DNA of 64,000 bases from Fibrobacterota bacterium (lineage in GTDB: Bacteria > Fibrobacterota > Fibrobacteria > UBA11236). The translations under genes were made by a program, and so were the position numbers. The DNA is taken from positions 130,688-194,687 of the forward strand of contig JAQBPO010000033.1 in the NCBI GenBank assembly GCA_028287465.1, in the 5' to 3' direction. This document shows, piece by piece, positions 53,696-63,426 of the stretch. The notes under the pieces are model-generated. The model made no database searches. It saw only the letters and a program-made list of their open reading frames with translations, and was not told where the DNA came from. Each line of letters begins with the position of its first letter. The stretch's first letter is position 1.

Positions 53696-54976
53696 TCACA
53701 TTTCCAATTGGATGGTCTGGTGCCGCTTGGGCCCCAGGGAGATGATGCCGATGGGCACTTCCAACAGATCGGCGATGCGCGTAAGGTATTTGCGCGCATT
53801 CTCGGGAAGGTCCTTCCACTCGCGCACTTCCACGGTCGGGGACTTCCAGCCCGGCATGGTCTCGTAGATGGGTTTCACCCTCTCCACGGCCGAGATCTGG
53901 GACGGGAACTGGTCCAGGCGGCGGCCGTCCAGTTCGTAATGGGTGCAGACCTGGATCTCGTCGAAAGCGTCCATCACGTCCATCTTGGTGATGGCCAGGT
54001 GGGTGAGGCCGTTGACCATGGCGGCGCGGCGCACCAGCACGGCGTCGAACCAGCCGCAACGGCGCTCGCGCCCGGTGGTGGCCCCGTATTCATGGCCGAC
54101 CAGGCGCAATTCCTTGCCGATGGCGCCGAGCTCCTCGGTCGGGAAGGGGCCGTTGCCCACCCGCGTCGTATACGCCTTGACCACGCCGATCACCTGTTGG
54201 ATGGCGGTGGGCCCGACGCCCGAGCCCACGCAGGCCGCGGCGGCCACGGTGTTGGAGGAGGTCACGAAAGGATAGGTGCCGTGATCCACGTCCAGGACCG
54301 TGCCCTGGGCGCCCTCGAAGATGAGGCGCTTGCCCTGCTTGAGGGCGGAGTTGATGATGGCGACGGTATCCGCCACGTAAGGGGCGATGCGCCGTCCCAG
54401 TTCGCGGTATTCGGCGAAGATGGCGTCGGCCGAGAGGGGCTCGCCTCCGTACATCTTCTGGATGGTCTCATTATGCGAGGCCACGTGGCGGGTGAGCTTC
54501 TCCCTGAGGGAGGCCTCTTCCAGCAAGTCCCCCACGCGGATGCCGGTGCGGTTCACCTTGTCGTAGTACGCAGGCCCGATGCCGCGGCCGGTGGTGCCGA
54601 TGGCGGCCTTGCCCGCGGCCTTTTCCTTCAACTGGTCGAGCACCTTGTGGTACGGGAGCACGACCTGGGCGTTCTCGGCGATCCAGAGCCGGCCGTCGAG
54701 ATCGAATCCCTTGGACCGGACCTCGTCGATTTCGTTCAGGACCTGGGCGGGGTCCAGGACCACGCCGTTACCGATGACGCACTGCTTGCCCGGATGCATG
54801 ATGCCGGCGGGAATCAGGTGGAAGATGAATTTCTGGTCCCCCACTTCCACGGTATGGCCCGCGTTTGCGCCTCCCTGGAAACGGATCACCAGGTCGGCTT
54901 CCTCGGTGAGGAAGTCCACGATTTTGGCTTTACCTTCATCGCCCCATTGGGCGCCCACTACGACTCGATTCGGCAT
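53696..54976 (-). CDS. purA: Adenylosuccinate synthetase
   Basis: 426 residues. Joins IMP and aspartate using GTP in AMP synthesis. VVVGAQWGDEGKAKIVDFL holds the GTP loop and catalytic Asp; GGANAGHTV, the catalytic His; GTTGRGIGPAYYDK, EGAQGTVLDVDHGTYPFVT, GNGPFPTE, RRCGWFDAV and the C-terminal IISLGPKRHQTI complete the set. ATG 54976 is chosen because it places MPNRVVVGAQWGDEGK at the N-terminus. Confidence 0.96.
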   Translation of the reverse strand: MPNRVVVGAQWGDEGKAKIVDFLTEEADLVIRFQGGANAGHTVEVGDQKFIFHLIPAGIMHPGKQCVIGNGVVLDPAQVLNEIDEVRSKGFDLDGRLWIAENAQVVLPYHKVLDQLKEKAAGKAAIGTTGRGIGPAYYDKVNRTGIRVGDLLEEASLREKLTRHVASHNETIQKMYGGEPLSADAIFAEYRELGRRIAPYVADTVAIINSALKQGKRLIFEGAQGTVLDVDHGTYPFVTSSNTVAAAACVGSGVGPTAIQQVIGVVKAYTTRVGNGPFPTEELGAIGKELRLVGHEYGATTGRERRCGWFDAVLVRRAAMVNGLTHLAITKMDVMDAFDEIQVCTHYELDGRRLDQFPSQISAVERVKPIYETMPGWKSPTVEVREWKDLPENARKYLTRIADLLEVPIGIISLGPKRHQTIQLEM

Positions 54977-55106
54977 TCTACTTCCCGCACCCCGGAACCC
55001 GGGGAGAACACAATGCGCCCACACGGGCCAAGGGCCCGAAAAGGCCAAGGGGCGAAAGGTAAAAACAAGGTTTAGCCCCCGCAATGCCCCACCGGCGCGG
55101 TTTTAA

Positions 55107-55136
55107 ACGAAAAAGCCCGCCTTGATGGGCGGGCTT
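55107..55136 (-). terminator. Rho-independent terminator after the Cys-motif gene
   Basis: On the minus strand AAGCCCGCC and GGCGGGCTT form a nine-base stem with a six-base loop, followed by TTTTTCGTTT. Located 91 bases after the stop of the 55228-55698 gene and before purA. A short A-run on the other side makes it nearly symmetrical. Confidence 0.8.
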
Positions 55137-55227
55137 CCATTCCAAGAGCCGAAAGTCCGGCGGGGTGGGGCTCCAGGCCTTCCTACCGGTTGCTTCAGGC
55201 TTGGCTTGATCGGGCTCTAATCGGCTT

Positions 55228-55698
55228 TCAATCGTCCTCTTCCTGGGCGAAAAGCGCGGACCAGGAGGGATTGATGCCGGCCTGCTCCACGGCCACGCGC
55301 CATTCGTTCCCCAGGACTTCCCGGGCCACGGAGCAATGGGCGAGCTGGAAGCAGGATTCGCAGGCGCTGTCGCATCCGTCGATATGGGTGATTTTGAAGG
55401 AGGAGGCGTTCACTTCCAGGGGCGAGTCCAGGAGTTGCAGGATCCCGCGATACGCAACGCGGGCGGGCAGGGTATCCAGGAAGTCGACGCGCACGCGGTT
55501 CTGCATCAGGTCGAATTCGATTTCGTTGAGCAGGCTGATGATGGCCGTTTCCGGGAGACTCCCCGCTTCCGGAAGCTCGCGCGGTAGCAGCATCTGCCGG
55601 AGGGTGGTGAACGCCGGAGCCACGCGTTCGCGCGTCTCTCCGAAGGTCCAATCGTAATGGTGTCTCGTGAGGTCTTCGTCGGAATGGCGCTTTATCAT
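55228..55698 (-). CDS. Hypothetical protein with C-x3-C-x2-C-x5-C motif
   Basis: 156 residues, not recognised. Mostly alpha-helical. Near the C-terminus C109, C113, C116 and C122 (GCDSACESCFQLAHC) form a compact cluster that could hold zinc or an iron-sulfur centre. The N-terminal part is acidic and helical (EIEFDLMQNRVRVDFL). No signal peptide, so cytoplasmic. ATG start; AGGGGAA lies about five bases upstream on the minus strand. Stands alone with a strong terminator. Confidence 0.55.
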   Translation of the reverse strand: MIKRHSDEDLTRHHYDWTFGETRERVAPAFTTLRQMLLPRELPEAGSLPETAIISLLNEIEFDLMQNRVRVDFLDTLPARVAYRGILQLLDSPLEVNASSFKITHIDGCDSACESCFQLAHCSVAREVLGNEWRVAVEQAGINPSWSALFAQEEDD

Positions 55699-56028
55699 AT
55701 TCCCCTGTATGTGGTATGCGATGGCAAGGACTATTCTACCAGGGCCGAAATCGCGCGATCCAGAATAAAATCAATGGGTTAGGCCACAAAAACCCAAGCT
55801 GCTCAAAGAGGCTGGAGAAGCTTCAAAAGCGTAATGGCATTTGAGATTTCGTTGACTTGCGGTCTATCCGGAGTAATGGGGATCCCAAGTCCAGGCGCCG
55901 CCTGATCTTCCATGGCGAGCGCCCGGAGGGAAGCCTGTTTTGACGGAGCCCCGATGCAATCCAAGAGGACTGGCCTCATTCAAGCGATGAGTGTGGAGTT
56001 TGCTCCCCAAACTCCGGAACGAATCGCC
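55699..56028. other. Intergenic region without a recognised gene
   Basis: About 330 bases between two minus-strand genes. Contains one eight-base stem-loop, GGAGTTTG (55995-56002) with CAAACTCC (56008-56015), 14 bases after the stop of the outer-membrane protein gene; no T-run follows on the minus strand. Nothing else recognised. Confidence 0.5.
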
Positions 56029-57327
56029 TTAAAAGGCCCAACCCACATCCAAACCGTAGATCATGCTGAGATCCCGGTTGAAGTTCCCCTTCCGCACGCC
56101 CAGGCCATCGAGGAAATGCAAATCGTAGAAGACGGCGCCCAGATGCGCGCCGACCAGGACATGCTCCGCCACCTTGGCCTGCAGGGTCATGCGCGAATGG
56201 CTGATCCAGCCGATGGATTCATGGTCCGAAGTGCCGTTCAGGAATTCCAGGCTGAAGGACCAGGGGTCATTGTCCCCGAAGCGCAACATCGGGCCGGCCA
56301 ACAGATACCCGCCCTTGAAGTCGAAGGTCGTGGAGGGATCGGCCAGGGACCGCAGGAACACGTCGATATAGCCCCCCTCCACCGTGATCCCGAGATCCAT
56401 TCCCGGACGATCGAAACCCATGGCGAAACGCAGTCCGCCCAGGTAGGCGTCCCGGTAGAGCGCCCCGCTCCCGTTGGGATCCTCGAAGGCCTTGCCTGAA
56501 TAGGAGAGCCGCAGTCCCGCTTCGAAGAATAAGGGGGCGTCCTCCTGGTTGATAGCCAGTTCGGCGATGGCCTGGATCCCGTAGATCACGAAGGCGCCCA
56601 CCACCACCACGCCTATCACCACGTAAATGATGGCCGCCCAATCATCCCCGCTCCAACCGCCGCCGCCATGGCCGTGGCCGTCCTCGCGATCGGTCAGATC
56701 CACGAACAGGTTGAGGAACCAGTTCGTCCGCACCGCCCCCTCTTCCGTGTCCAGGTGGTCCGCCTCGGCGCCTCTTCCGGGATCCGTTCCGAGCACGATG
56801 GTGTCGCGGCCTGCGGGCTCCTCCTCCTCATGGATCCGGGCAGGTTGCGGTTGGACCCGGCGCGATCCATAGCGCATCACGGAGTCGCGATGCAGGGAAT
56901 CCCGGCAAGGCTTTCGCGCCTTGGGAAGGAGGGAATCGCAGAAAGCGCCGGGCTCCGGCTTGACCGACCGATCACGCGCCGGGTCGTTCCCGCCGATGGC
57001 CGCCGCCAACGCCGGCCCCGTAAGCCGGCGGCCTTGGCCGGAGTGGAGGCTTACGTACCGGTTGAAGGTGATGGGATCGACCTTTTTCGCGGCGGCGCCC
57101 GGAAAGGCCGCCTTGAATTCCGTGACCGTGGGCCCCCCCAGGTCCAGGGCGGCCGGCGGCGATGACGGGGAATGAAAAGAGGAGAGGGATGCGGAGGGTA
57201 ACATCGATGAGGACGACGCGGGCGGGGTTACGGAACGGGTGGGCTCCGCGAATCCGGGCAAGGCCGCCTGCAAGGCCAGGGCGAATATGAGGGCATAGGC
57301 CAAGGACGGCCCTAAATGCCGGGCCAT
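56029..57327 (-). CDS. Hypothetical outer-membrane beta-barrel protein
   Basis: About 432 residues. Signal peptide (LGPSLAYALIFALALQAALPGFA). Residues about 30-200 are low-complexity Ser/Pro-rich, then charged. A membrane-like segment IIYVVIGVVVVGAFVIYGIQ lies at about 236-256 after a His/Gly-rich patch (DREDGHGHGGGGW). The last ~170 residues alternate as amphipathic strands (LFFEAGLRLSYSG, LGGLRFAMGFD, GMDLGITVEGGYIDVF, SFSLEFLNGTS, MIYGLDVGWAF) and end in Phe, as outer-membrane barrels do. Start uncertain: ATG 57327 gives a clean signal peptide; ATG 57366 is 13 codons upstream in the same frame. Function unknown. Confidence 0.5.
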   Translation of the reverse strand: MARHLGPSLAYALIFALALQAALPGFAEPTRSVTPPASSSSMLPSASLSSFHSPSSPPAALDLGGPTVTEFKAAFPGAAAKKVDPITFNRYVSLHSGQGRRLTGPALAAAIGGNDPARDRSVKPEPGAFCDSLLPKARKPCRDSLHRDSVMRYGSRRVQPQPARIHEEEEPAGRDTIVLGTDPGRGAEADHLDTEEGAVRTNWFLNLFVDLTDREDGHGHGGGGWSGDDWAAIIYVVIGVVVVGAFVIYGIQAIAELAINQEDAPLFFEAGLRLSYSGKAFEDPNGSGALYRDAYLGGLRFAMGFDRPGMDLGITVEGGYIDVFLRSLADPSTTFDFKGGYLLAGPMLRFGDNDPWSFSLEFLNGTSDHESIGWISHSRMTLQAKVAEHVLVGAHLGAVFYDLHFLDGLGVRKGNFNRDLSMIYGLDVGWAF

Positions 57328-57462
57328 CTTCGCGATGCCGACTTTTGGATTTGGAATGCCGTGCCGCATGGTTACCGCCCCAGCATTAACGTACAACTTA
57401 CCCGAAAGCGCTATGGCGGGAAAAAGGTTTTGGGAACGGACCGGAGTGCCGCGTTTCCAGGG

Positions 57463-58767
57463 TCAAAACGGGATCGAATGGGGCTCGACCTGGGGAAGCG
57501 GTATCAAGACCCCGTCCACCCGAAAGCGCGGCTGTCCGACCCTGCCGGCTCCGGCCGATTCTTGTAGGAATCCCCCCAGGGTCCAATCGAACCTTTTCGA
57601 TTCCGGTTCCGGGCGCGATTGGACCCGAGAGCCCGCCGGGAGAAGACCGGTCGTTGGTTGGTAATTCCCCAACCAGGCGATGGCCCAGGCCCTGAAGGCT
57701 TCCGTCGACGGGATCTTTCCGGTCCTGGACTTCTGATCGGCGACATAGGCCTTGCCCTGGGCCAGGAAACCCTCCAAGGTGTGATACAAGGGCTGCTTTT
57801 CGTTCTTGTCGTCGATCAACCAGAATCCCCGTTGCGACCCGTTCGCGATTTCATTGTTGTACATCTCCCAATACAGGATGTAGGGGCACCCCCATTTCAG
57901 GAATTTGATCATGATCTCCCGATTGGCCTTTTCATGCCCGTACCCGTCGAAGGCGACCTCAGCGGCCGGGATCCCGAACTCCCCGATGAAGACGCGCTTT
58001 CCCGCCAGGCCCGCCTTGGGGGGAAGCTTGGATGCTACGTAGTCCAAGGTCGAATCCAGGGCCCCCTGCCCGAGCCGCATCGCGTCATAGGACGAATAGG
58101 AGACGAAGTCCACGTTCGTCCGCGGCAGCACCGCGTTCACGATCCGCTGCTTTCCGTCCACCATGGCGTCGCGCACCCGGTTCACCTCCGCGTATTGCCA
58201 GACCTCCACGTTCTTGTGGGGCGTATCCCTCTTGGCCTCGTCGATGCCCTGCTGCCGGGCATTGTACCAATCCACCATGCCCTGGATGGCCGCGGCCGGC
58301 GGTTCCTTGAAGGTTACGGTACCTCCCAACAACTGCCAATCCCCCTCCCAATGCCCGAGGAAGAAGGAACGACCGGTCCCATCGTAACGGACCAGCAGGG
58401 ATTTGGTCCGGGCATAGGCAGCGTCGCGGATGGCGGTTCTTTCCTGGGGGGTGACGCCGTCCGTCCAGGGGAATTTCTTATCGTCTTCATACCAGGAAAA
58501 GGTGGTCCGGAACGAAAGGGCAAGCAGGTCCTCCCGCGAATCCGCTCCCAGGGCCTTGATCATGGAGGAGCCCATGGACTTGATGGCGCGGGCGCTTTCG
58601 ACCACGGCATCTTCCGAGGTGAAATGATAGGAGGGGCCGAAGGTTTGCGAGCCCAGGATATACTCGAACCCGGCGATCTCCGGATCCTCCTGGGCTTGAA
58701 GGTCCGGCGGAAGCAGAACCCAAATCAATCCCCAGAACAACCCGAATGATAAACCTTGTCCCGGCAT
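57463..58767 (-). CDS. Secreted glycoside-hydrolase-like protein (TIM-barrel)
   Basis: 434 residues. Signal peptide GLSFGLFWGLIWVLLPPDLQA. The pattern of beta/alpha repeats fits a clan-A-like barrel: VWQYAEVNRVRDAM could hold an acid/base Glu, VDFVSYSSYDAM the strand 6 Tyr, KRVFIGEFGIPAAE a nucleophile Glu, and CPYILYWEMYNNE the strand 8 Trp. No named family is recognised; a cellulase or mannanase-like role is inference. The last ~80 residues (Pro/Arg-rich) look disordered. GGGGGG precedes the ATG. Its stop is 135 bases before the outer-membrane protein gene. Confidence 0.55.
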   Translation of the reverse strand: MPGQGLSFGLFWGLIWVLLPPDLQAQEDPEIAGFEYILGSQTFGPSYHFTSEDAVVESARAIKSMGSSMIKALGADSREDLLALSFRTTFSWYEDDKKFPWTDGVTPQERTAIRDAAYARTKSLLVRYDGTGRSFFLGHWEGDWQLLGGTVTFKEPPAAAIQGMVDWYNARQQGIDEAKRDTPHKNVEVWQYAEVNRVRDAMVDGKQRIVNAVLPRTNVDFVSYSSYDAMRLGQGALDSTLDYVASKLPPKAGLAGKRVFIGEFGIPAAEVAFDGYGHEKANREIMIKFLKWGCPYILYWEMYNNEIANGSQRGFWLIDDKNEKQPLYHTLEGFLAQGKAYVADQKSRTGKIPSTEAFRAWAIAWLGNYQPTTGLLPAGSRVQSRPEPESKRFDWTLGGFLQESAGAGRVGQPRFRVDGVLIPLPQVEPHSIPF

Positions 58768-59132
58768 GGTCCCCCCACCAAGGGAGAGAACCGCGTCCTA
58801 ACGCGCAATCAGCCCCCTAGCCCCTAGTATAGGGCATGATGGATGAGTATGCCTGGAGCTGCCGGATAATCCGCTTCCAGGTCGAAAACGAAGGTGGAAT
58901 CCGGAGGAATTGGAAGAGCGAGGGGTATTGCGAAACGCGAATTCCTGGAATCGGCCCTACCGATGCACCTACCGCCCCATGCGCCACGCGAAGGAACGAA
59001 GCGACGAGCCGGTGGACCTATGAAAGCGAGGAAGCGTCGAGTTCGCAACGCGAACTCGGTAGCGACGAACCGGCAGTCACTATCAAGTGAGGAGCGTCGA
59101 GTTCGCAACGCGAACTCGGTAGCGACGAACCA
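58768..59132. other. Intergenic region after gyrB with tandem hairpin repeats
   Basis: No gene is supported. The distal part (59034-59132) holds tandem hairpins; a related degenerate stretch (CGAAGCGACGAGCC, about 58997-59010) precedes them. Lies between the gyrB stop and the glycoside-hydrolase-like start. Confidence 0.6.
59034..59132. repeat. Two tandem copies (60-base period) of a 39-base hairpin-bearing repeat
   Basis: The 39-base unit at 59034-59072 recurs at 59094-59132 with one or no changes. Each contains CGAGTTCGC-AAC-GCGAACTCG, a perfect nine-base stem with a three-base loop, followed by GTAGCGACGAACC. The second copy abuts the gyrB stop codon, and the gyrB 3' end (CGTCGAGTTC) matches the start of the unit. 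No T-run follows, so these are repeat hairpins rather than standard terminators. Confidence 0.85.
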
Positions 59133-61094
<1,962 letters not shown>

Positions 61095-61140
61095 TCAGAA
61101 CCGAATCGACCGACTTGTACCGGATCCCGGACCTTGGGCC

Positions 61141-61440
61141 CTAGACCAATTGGATTTCCTTGACGAGATCCGCGCCCAAAATCTCGTTGGCGCGCTTACG
61201 GATGGCTTCCCGCTGGAAATGCAGCTCGTTGCGCCAAGTGGCGCTTTCCACCCGCACCCTCAGGGTCCACCCCTTCAGGCTTTCCAGCTTGGCGATACCC
61301 GAGGCCTTGGGGCCCATCAGGGCCGCCCAGTTCCCGCGCAGCTTTTCCTCGTAAATCAGGTGCCCCAGGCCGGCGCGATCCAGCATGCCGCCCAGGACCT
61401 GGGAGATGCCCGACAAATGTCTTCCTGAGCCTTTTGCCAT
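61141..61440 (-). CDS. dciA: DciA-like protein (DUF721), replicative helicase loader/associate
   Basis: 99 residues. Matches the KH-like DUF721 core: LRGNWAALMGPKASGIAKLESLKGWTLRVRVESATWRNEL, then a C-terminal helix ending KRANEILGADLVKEIQLV. DciA proteins work with the DnaB helicase in bacteria lacking DnaC and often lie by recF and gyrB, as here. ATG 61440; a TATAAG (complement of 61479-61484) 38 bases upstream is a possible -10. Small size makes the call rest on pattern and position. Confidence 0.8.
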   Translation of the reverse strand: MAKGSGRHLSGISQVLGGMLDRAGLGHLIYEEKLRGNWAALMGPKASGIAKLESLKGWTLRVRVESATWRNELHFQREAIRKRANEILGADLVKEIQLV

Positions 61441-61618
61441 CGCTTGTATCGGCAGGGTTTCCGTACGTGTTTTTCAGCCTTATAAAGCTAGAAAAAATGC
61501 CTTTTCCGGGCTATGCCGGAGGGGGGTCCAAGGGGAGGCTGAACGGGTCTGGAAGGCCCGGAAAACGGGCTGTGGGAGCAAGTCCGGCGCGGGCGGCGGG
61601 GAGCGGCCCGGATCGGCC

Positions 61619-62707
61619 TCAGATCGCCCGGCCGCGTTGCAGGGAAATGACCTTGTCCGCCTCGAAGGGGAGGTCCGCGGCGCCGGGGTTGGCGATGAAC
61701 ACCTGGCCCTTGCCCCGGATCATTCCGGCGATGCGGCGCCGGCGTTGTTCGTCCAGTTCCGCGAAGACATCGTCGAGCAGGAGGATGGGCGGCCTTTCGT
61801 TCTTCGCTTCCAGGAGCTTGGCCGATGCCAGTTTCACCGACAGGGCAACCGAGCGTTTCTGGCCTTGGGAACCGAAGTCGCGCACGGCCTTGCCGGCCAG
61901 GAAGAAACCCAGATCCTCCCGGTGGGGCCCCGCCAGGGTGAGGCCCGCCTCGCGTTCGGCGCCCCGCAGGGACGCCAGCTTGCGCCGGAAGTCCTCCCTC
62001 ATGGCCTCCTCTTCCCCCGCCTCCGACACGCAGCCGGACAGTCCCAGGGTCAAGGCTTCGCCTCCGTCCGAGATGTCATGGTATCCGGCGGAGGCCAAGG
62101 GGCCCAGCTCATCCAGGGCGCGCCGCCGCATGAGGGTGATGCGCGAGCCGGCCTCGATCAGGGCCGAATCGTAGGCCGCCAGCACCTCCGCGTCGAAGTC
62201 GCCCATCTGCTTCAGCAGGCTGTTGCGTTGCTTGAGGGCCTGATTATAGCGGCGCAGGGTGTCCAGGTAATCGAGGGAGAACTGGCAGAGCAGGATGTCC
62301 AGGAAACGCCGCCGGATTTGGGGCCCTGAGCGGATGAGATCCAGATCTTCCGGGCTGAAGGAGACCACGGAGAAATGGCCGATCAAATCGGAAAGACGCT
62401 TGCTCTCCCGCCCATCGACCTTCACCCGCTTGGCCCCGGTTTCGGTGTATTCCACCGACTGGGCATGTTCCTGATCCCCTATCCGCCCGCGGATCCGGAG
62501 CACGAAGGAAGCCTCGTTCCATTCTATGAGCTCCTTGTCCTTGCGCGTGCGTTGGGAATGCGCCAGGCACGTATAATGCAAGGCCTCCAGCAGGTTGGTC
62601 TTGCCGTGGCCGTTGGGCCCCGAAAGGAGGTTCAGGCCGGGGCTGAATCCGATCTCCTCGGAACGGTAATTGCGGAAATGGGTGAGGGCGACGGATTCGA
62701 TATGCAT
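61619..62707 (-). CDS. recF: DNA replication and repair protein RecF
   Basis: 362 residues. ATPase of the SMC/RecF group that helps load RecA at gaps. VALTHFRNYRSEEIGFSPGLNLLSGPNGHGKTNLLEAL carries Walker A near residue 30; QGQKRSVALSVKLA is the signature helix; PPILLLDDVFAELDEQRR is Walker B with the D-loop. FSPEDLDLIRSGPQIRRRFLDILL is a recF-specific segment. ATG 62707 overlaps the preceding lipoprotein stop (ATGA). dnaN and dnaA, the usual neighbours, are not upstream. Confidence 0.95.
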   Translation of the reverse strand: MHIESVALTHFRNYRSEEIGFSPGLNLLSGPNGHGKTNLLEALHYTCLAHSQRTRKDKELIEWNEASFVLRIRGRIGDQEHAQSVEYTETGAKRVKVDGRESKRLSDLIGHFSVVSFSPEDLDLIRSGPQIRRRFLDILLCQFSLDYLDTLRRYNQALKQRNSLLKQMGDFDAEVLAAYDSALIEAGSRITLMRRRALDELGPLASAGYHDISDGGEALTLGLSGCVSEAGEEEAMREDFRRKLASLRGAEREAGLTLAGPHREDLGFFLAGKAVRDFGSQGQKRSVALSVKLASAKLLEAKNERPPILLLDDVFAELDEQRRRRIAGMIRGKGQVFIANPGAADLPFEADKVISLQRGRAI

Positions 62708-63426
62708 CAATGGCCCGCGGATCCTTCCCAGGTGACCTTGACATTGCAGACCCCGTCCTCGCTCATCTCCAGGGTTTCCCGGCCGGCCGGCCCCGTAAGG
62801 ATGCCCGCGGAGGGAGGACCCCAGAGTTCCTTCCATCGGCCGGGTTCCCCGCCCAGGCGCAGGTCCACGGTCATGCCGGCATCCAGGCCGCGGAACCGGA
62901 AGTCGCGCTGAAGGGCATTGTCGCCGTAGTGATCGTCCCAGGAGGGCTCCTCGTCCACCAGGATGCTTTTCCCGCCCGGCAGATCCAGGGCGTAACGGAA
63001 GAGGGCGTATCCGGTGGAGTCCTCGGCGAACCCGATGAACCGGGCCCGGGCATCCAGGGTATCCTGGCCGTTACGGACGGTCCATACGCGCGGAACCGCT
63101 CCGGGAAGGCGGTGGTAAAGCGGACCTTGGGGCGGATAGGAGGAGCCGTCGGCGCCCAAGGCGAAACCCACCACCGGGCCCTTCCAGGCCGCGACCAGGC
63201 CGCAAAGGACCGTATCGTAGGCCACGGTGAGGGCGGTGTCGGAGGCGGCGAAGAATAGGACCCCCTGACGGCCTTCCAGGCTGCCGCGGTAGACGCGTCT
63301 GCCGATGCGTTCCGGCGGGTTGTCCTGGACCTGGTACCTTTCGGCGTCGAAGACGCAGGCGCCGACCAGAAGGGCCAGGAAGGCCAGGCCAGGGCGCATC
63401 GAAAGTTTTGGCCACCGCATCGTCAT
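62707..63426 (-). CDS. Hypothetical lipoprotein
   Basis: 239 residues, not recognised. Signal sequence ends in a lipobox (FLALLVGAC) with Cys near residue 24. The mature part is beta-rich: GRRVYRGSLEGRQGVLFFAASDTALTVAYDTV, ARFIGFAEDSTGYALFRYALDL, MTVDLRLGGEPGRWKELW. No catalytic motif is apparent. Start ATG 63426 overlaps the ThuA-like stop, and its own stop overlaps the recF start (both ATGA), so all three are translated as a unit. Confidence 0.6.
   Translation of the reverse strand: MTMRWPKLSMRPGLAFLALLVGACVFDAERYQVQDNPPERIGRRVYRGSLEGRQGVLFFAASDTALTVAYDTVLCGLVAAWKGPVVGFALGADGSSYPPQGPLYHRLPGAVPRVWTVRNGQDTLDARARFIGFAEDSTGYALFRYALDLPGGKSILVDEEPSWDDHYGDNALQRDFRFRGLDAGMTVDLRLGGEPGRWKELWGPPSAGILTGPAGRETLEMSEDGVCNVKVTWEGSAGH

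Noticed and set aside
53696-54976. PurA with Ala in GDEGKAK and GGANAGHT instead of the E. coli residues
   Set aside because: Such variants occur in many bacterial PurA proteins; the catalytic Asp and His are present, so nothing unusual.
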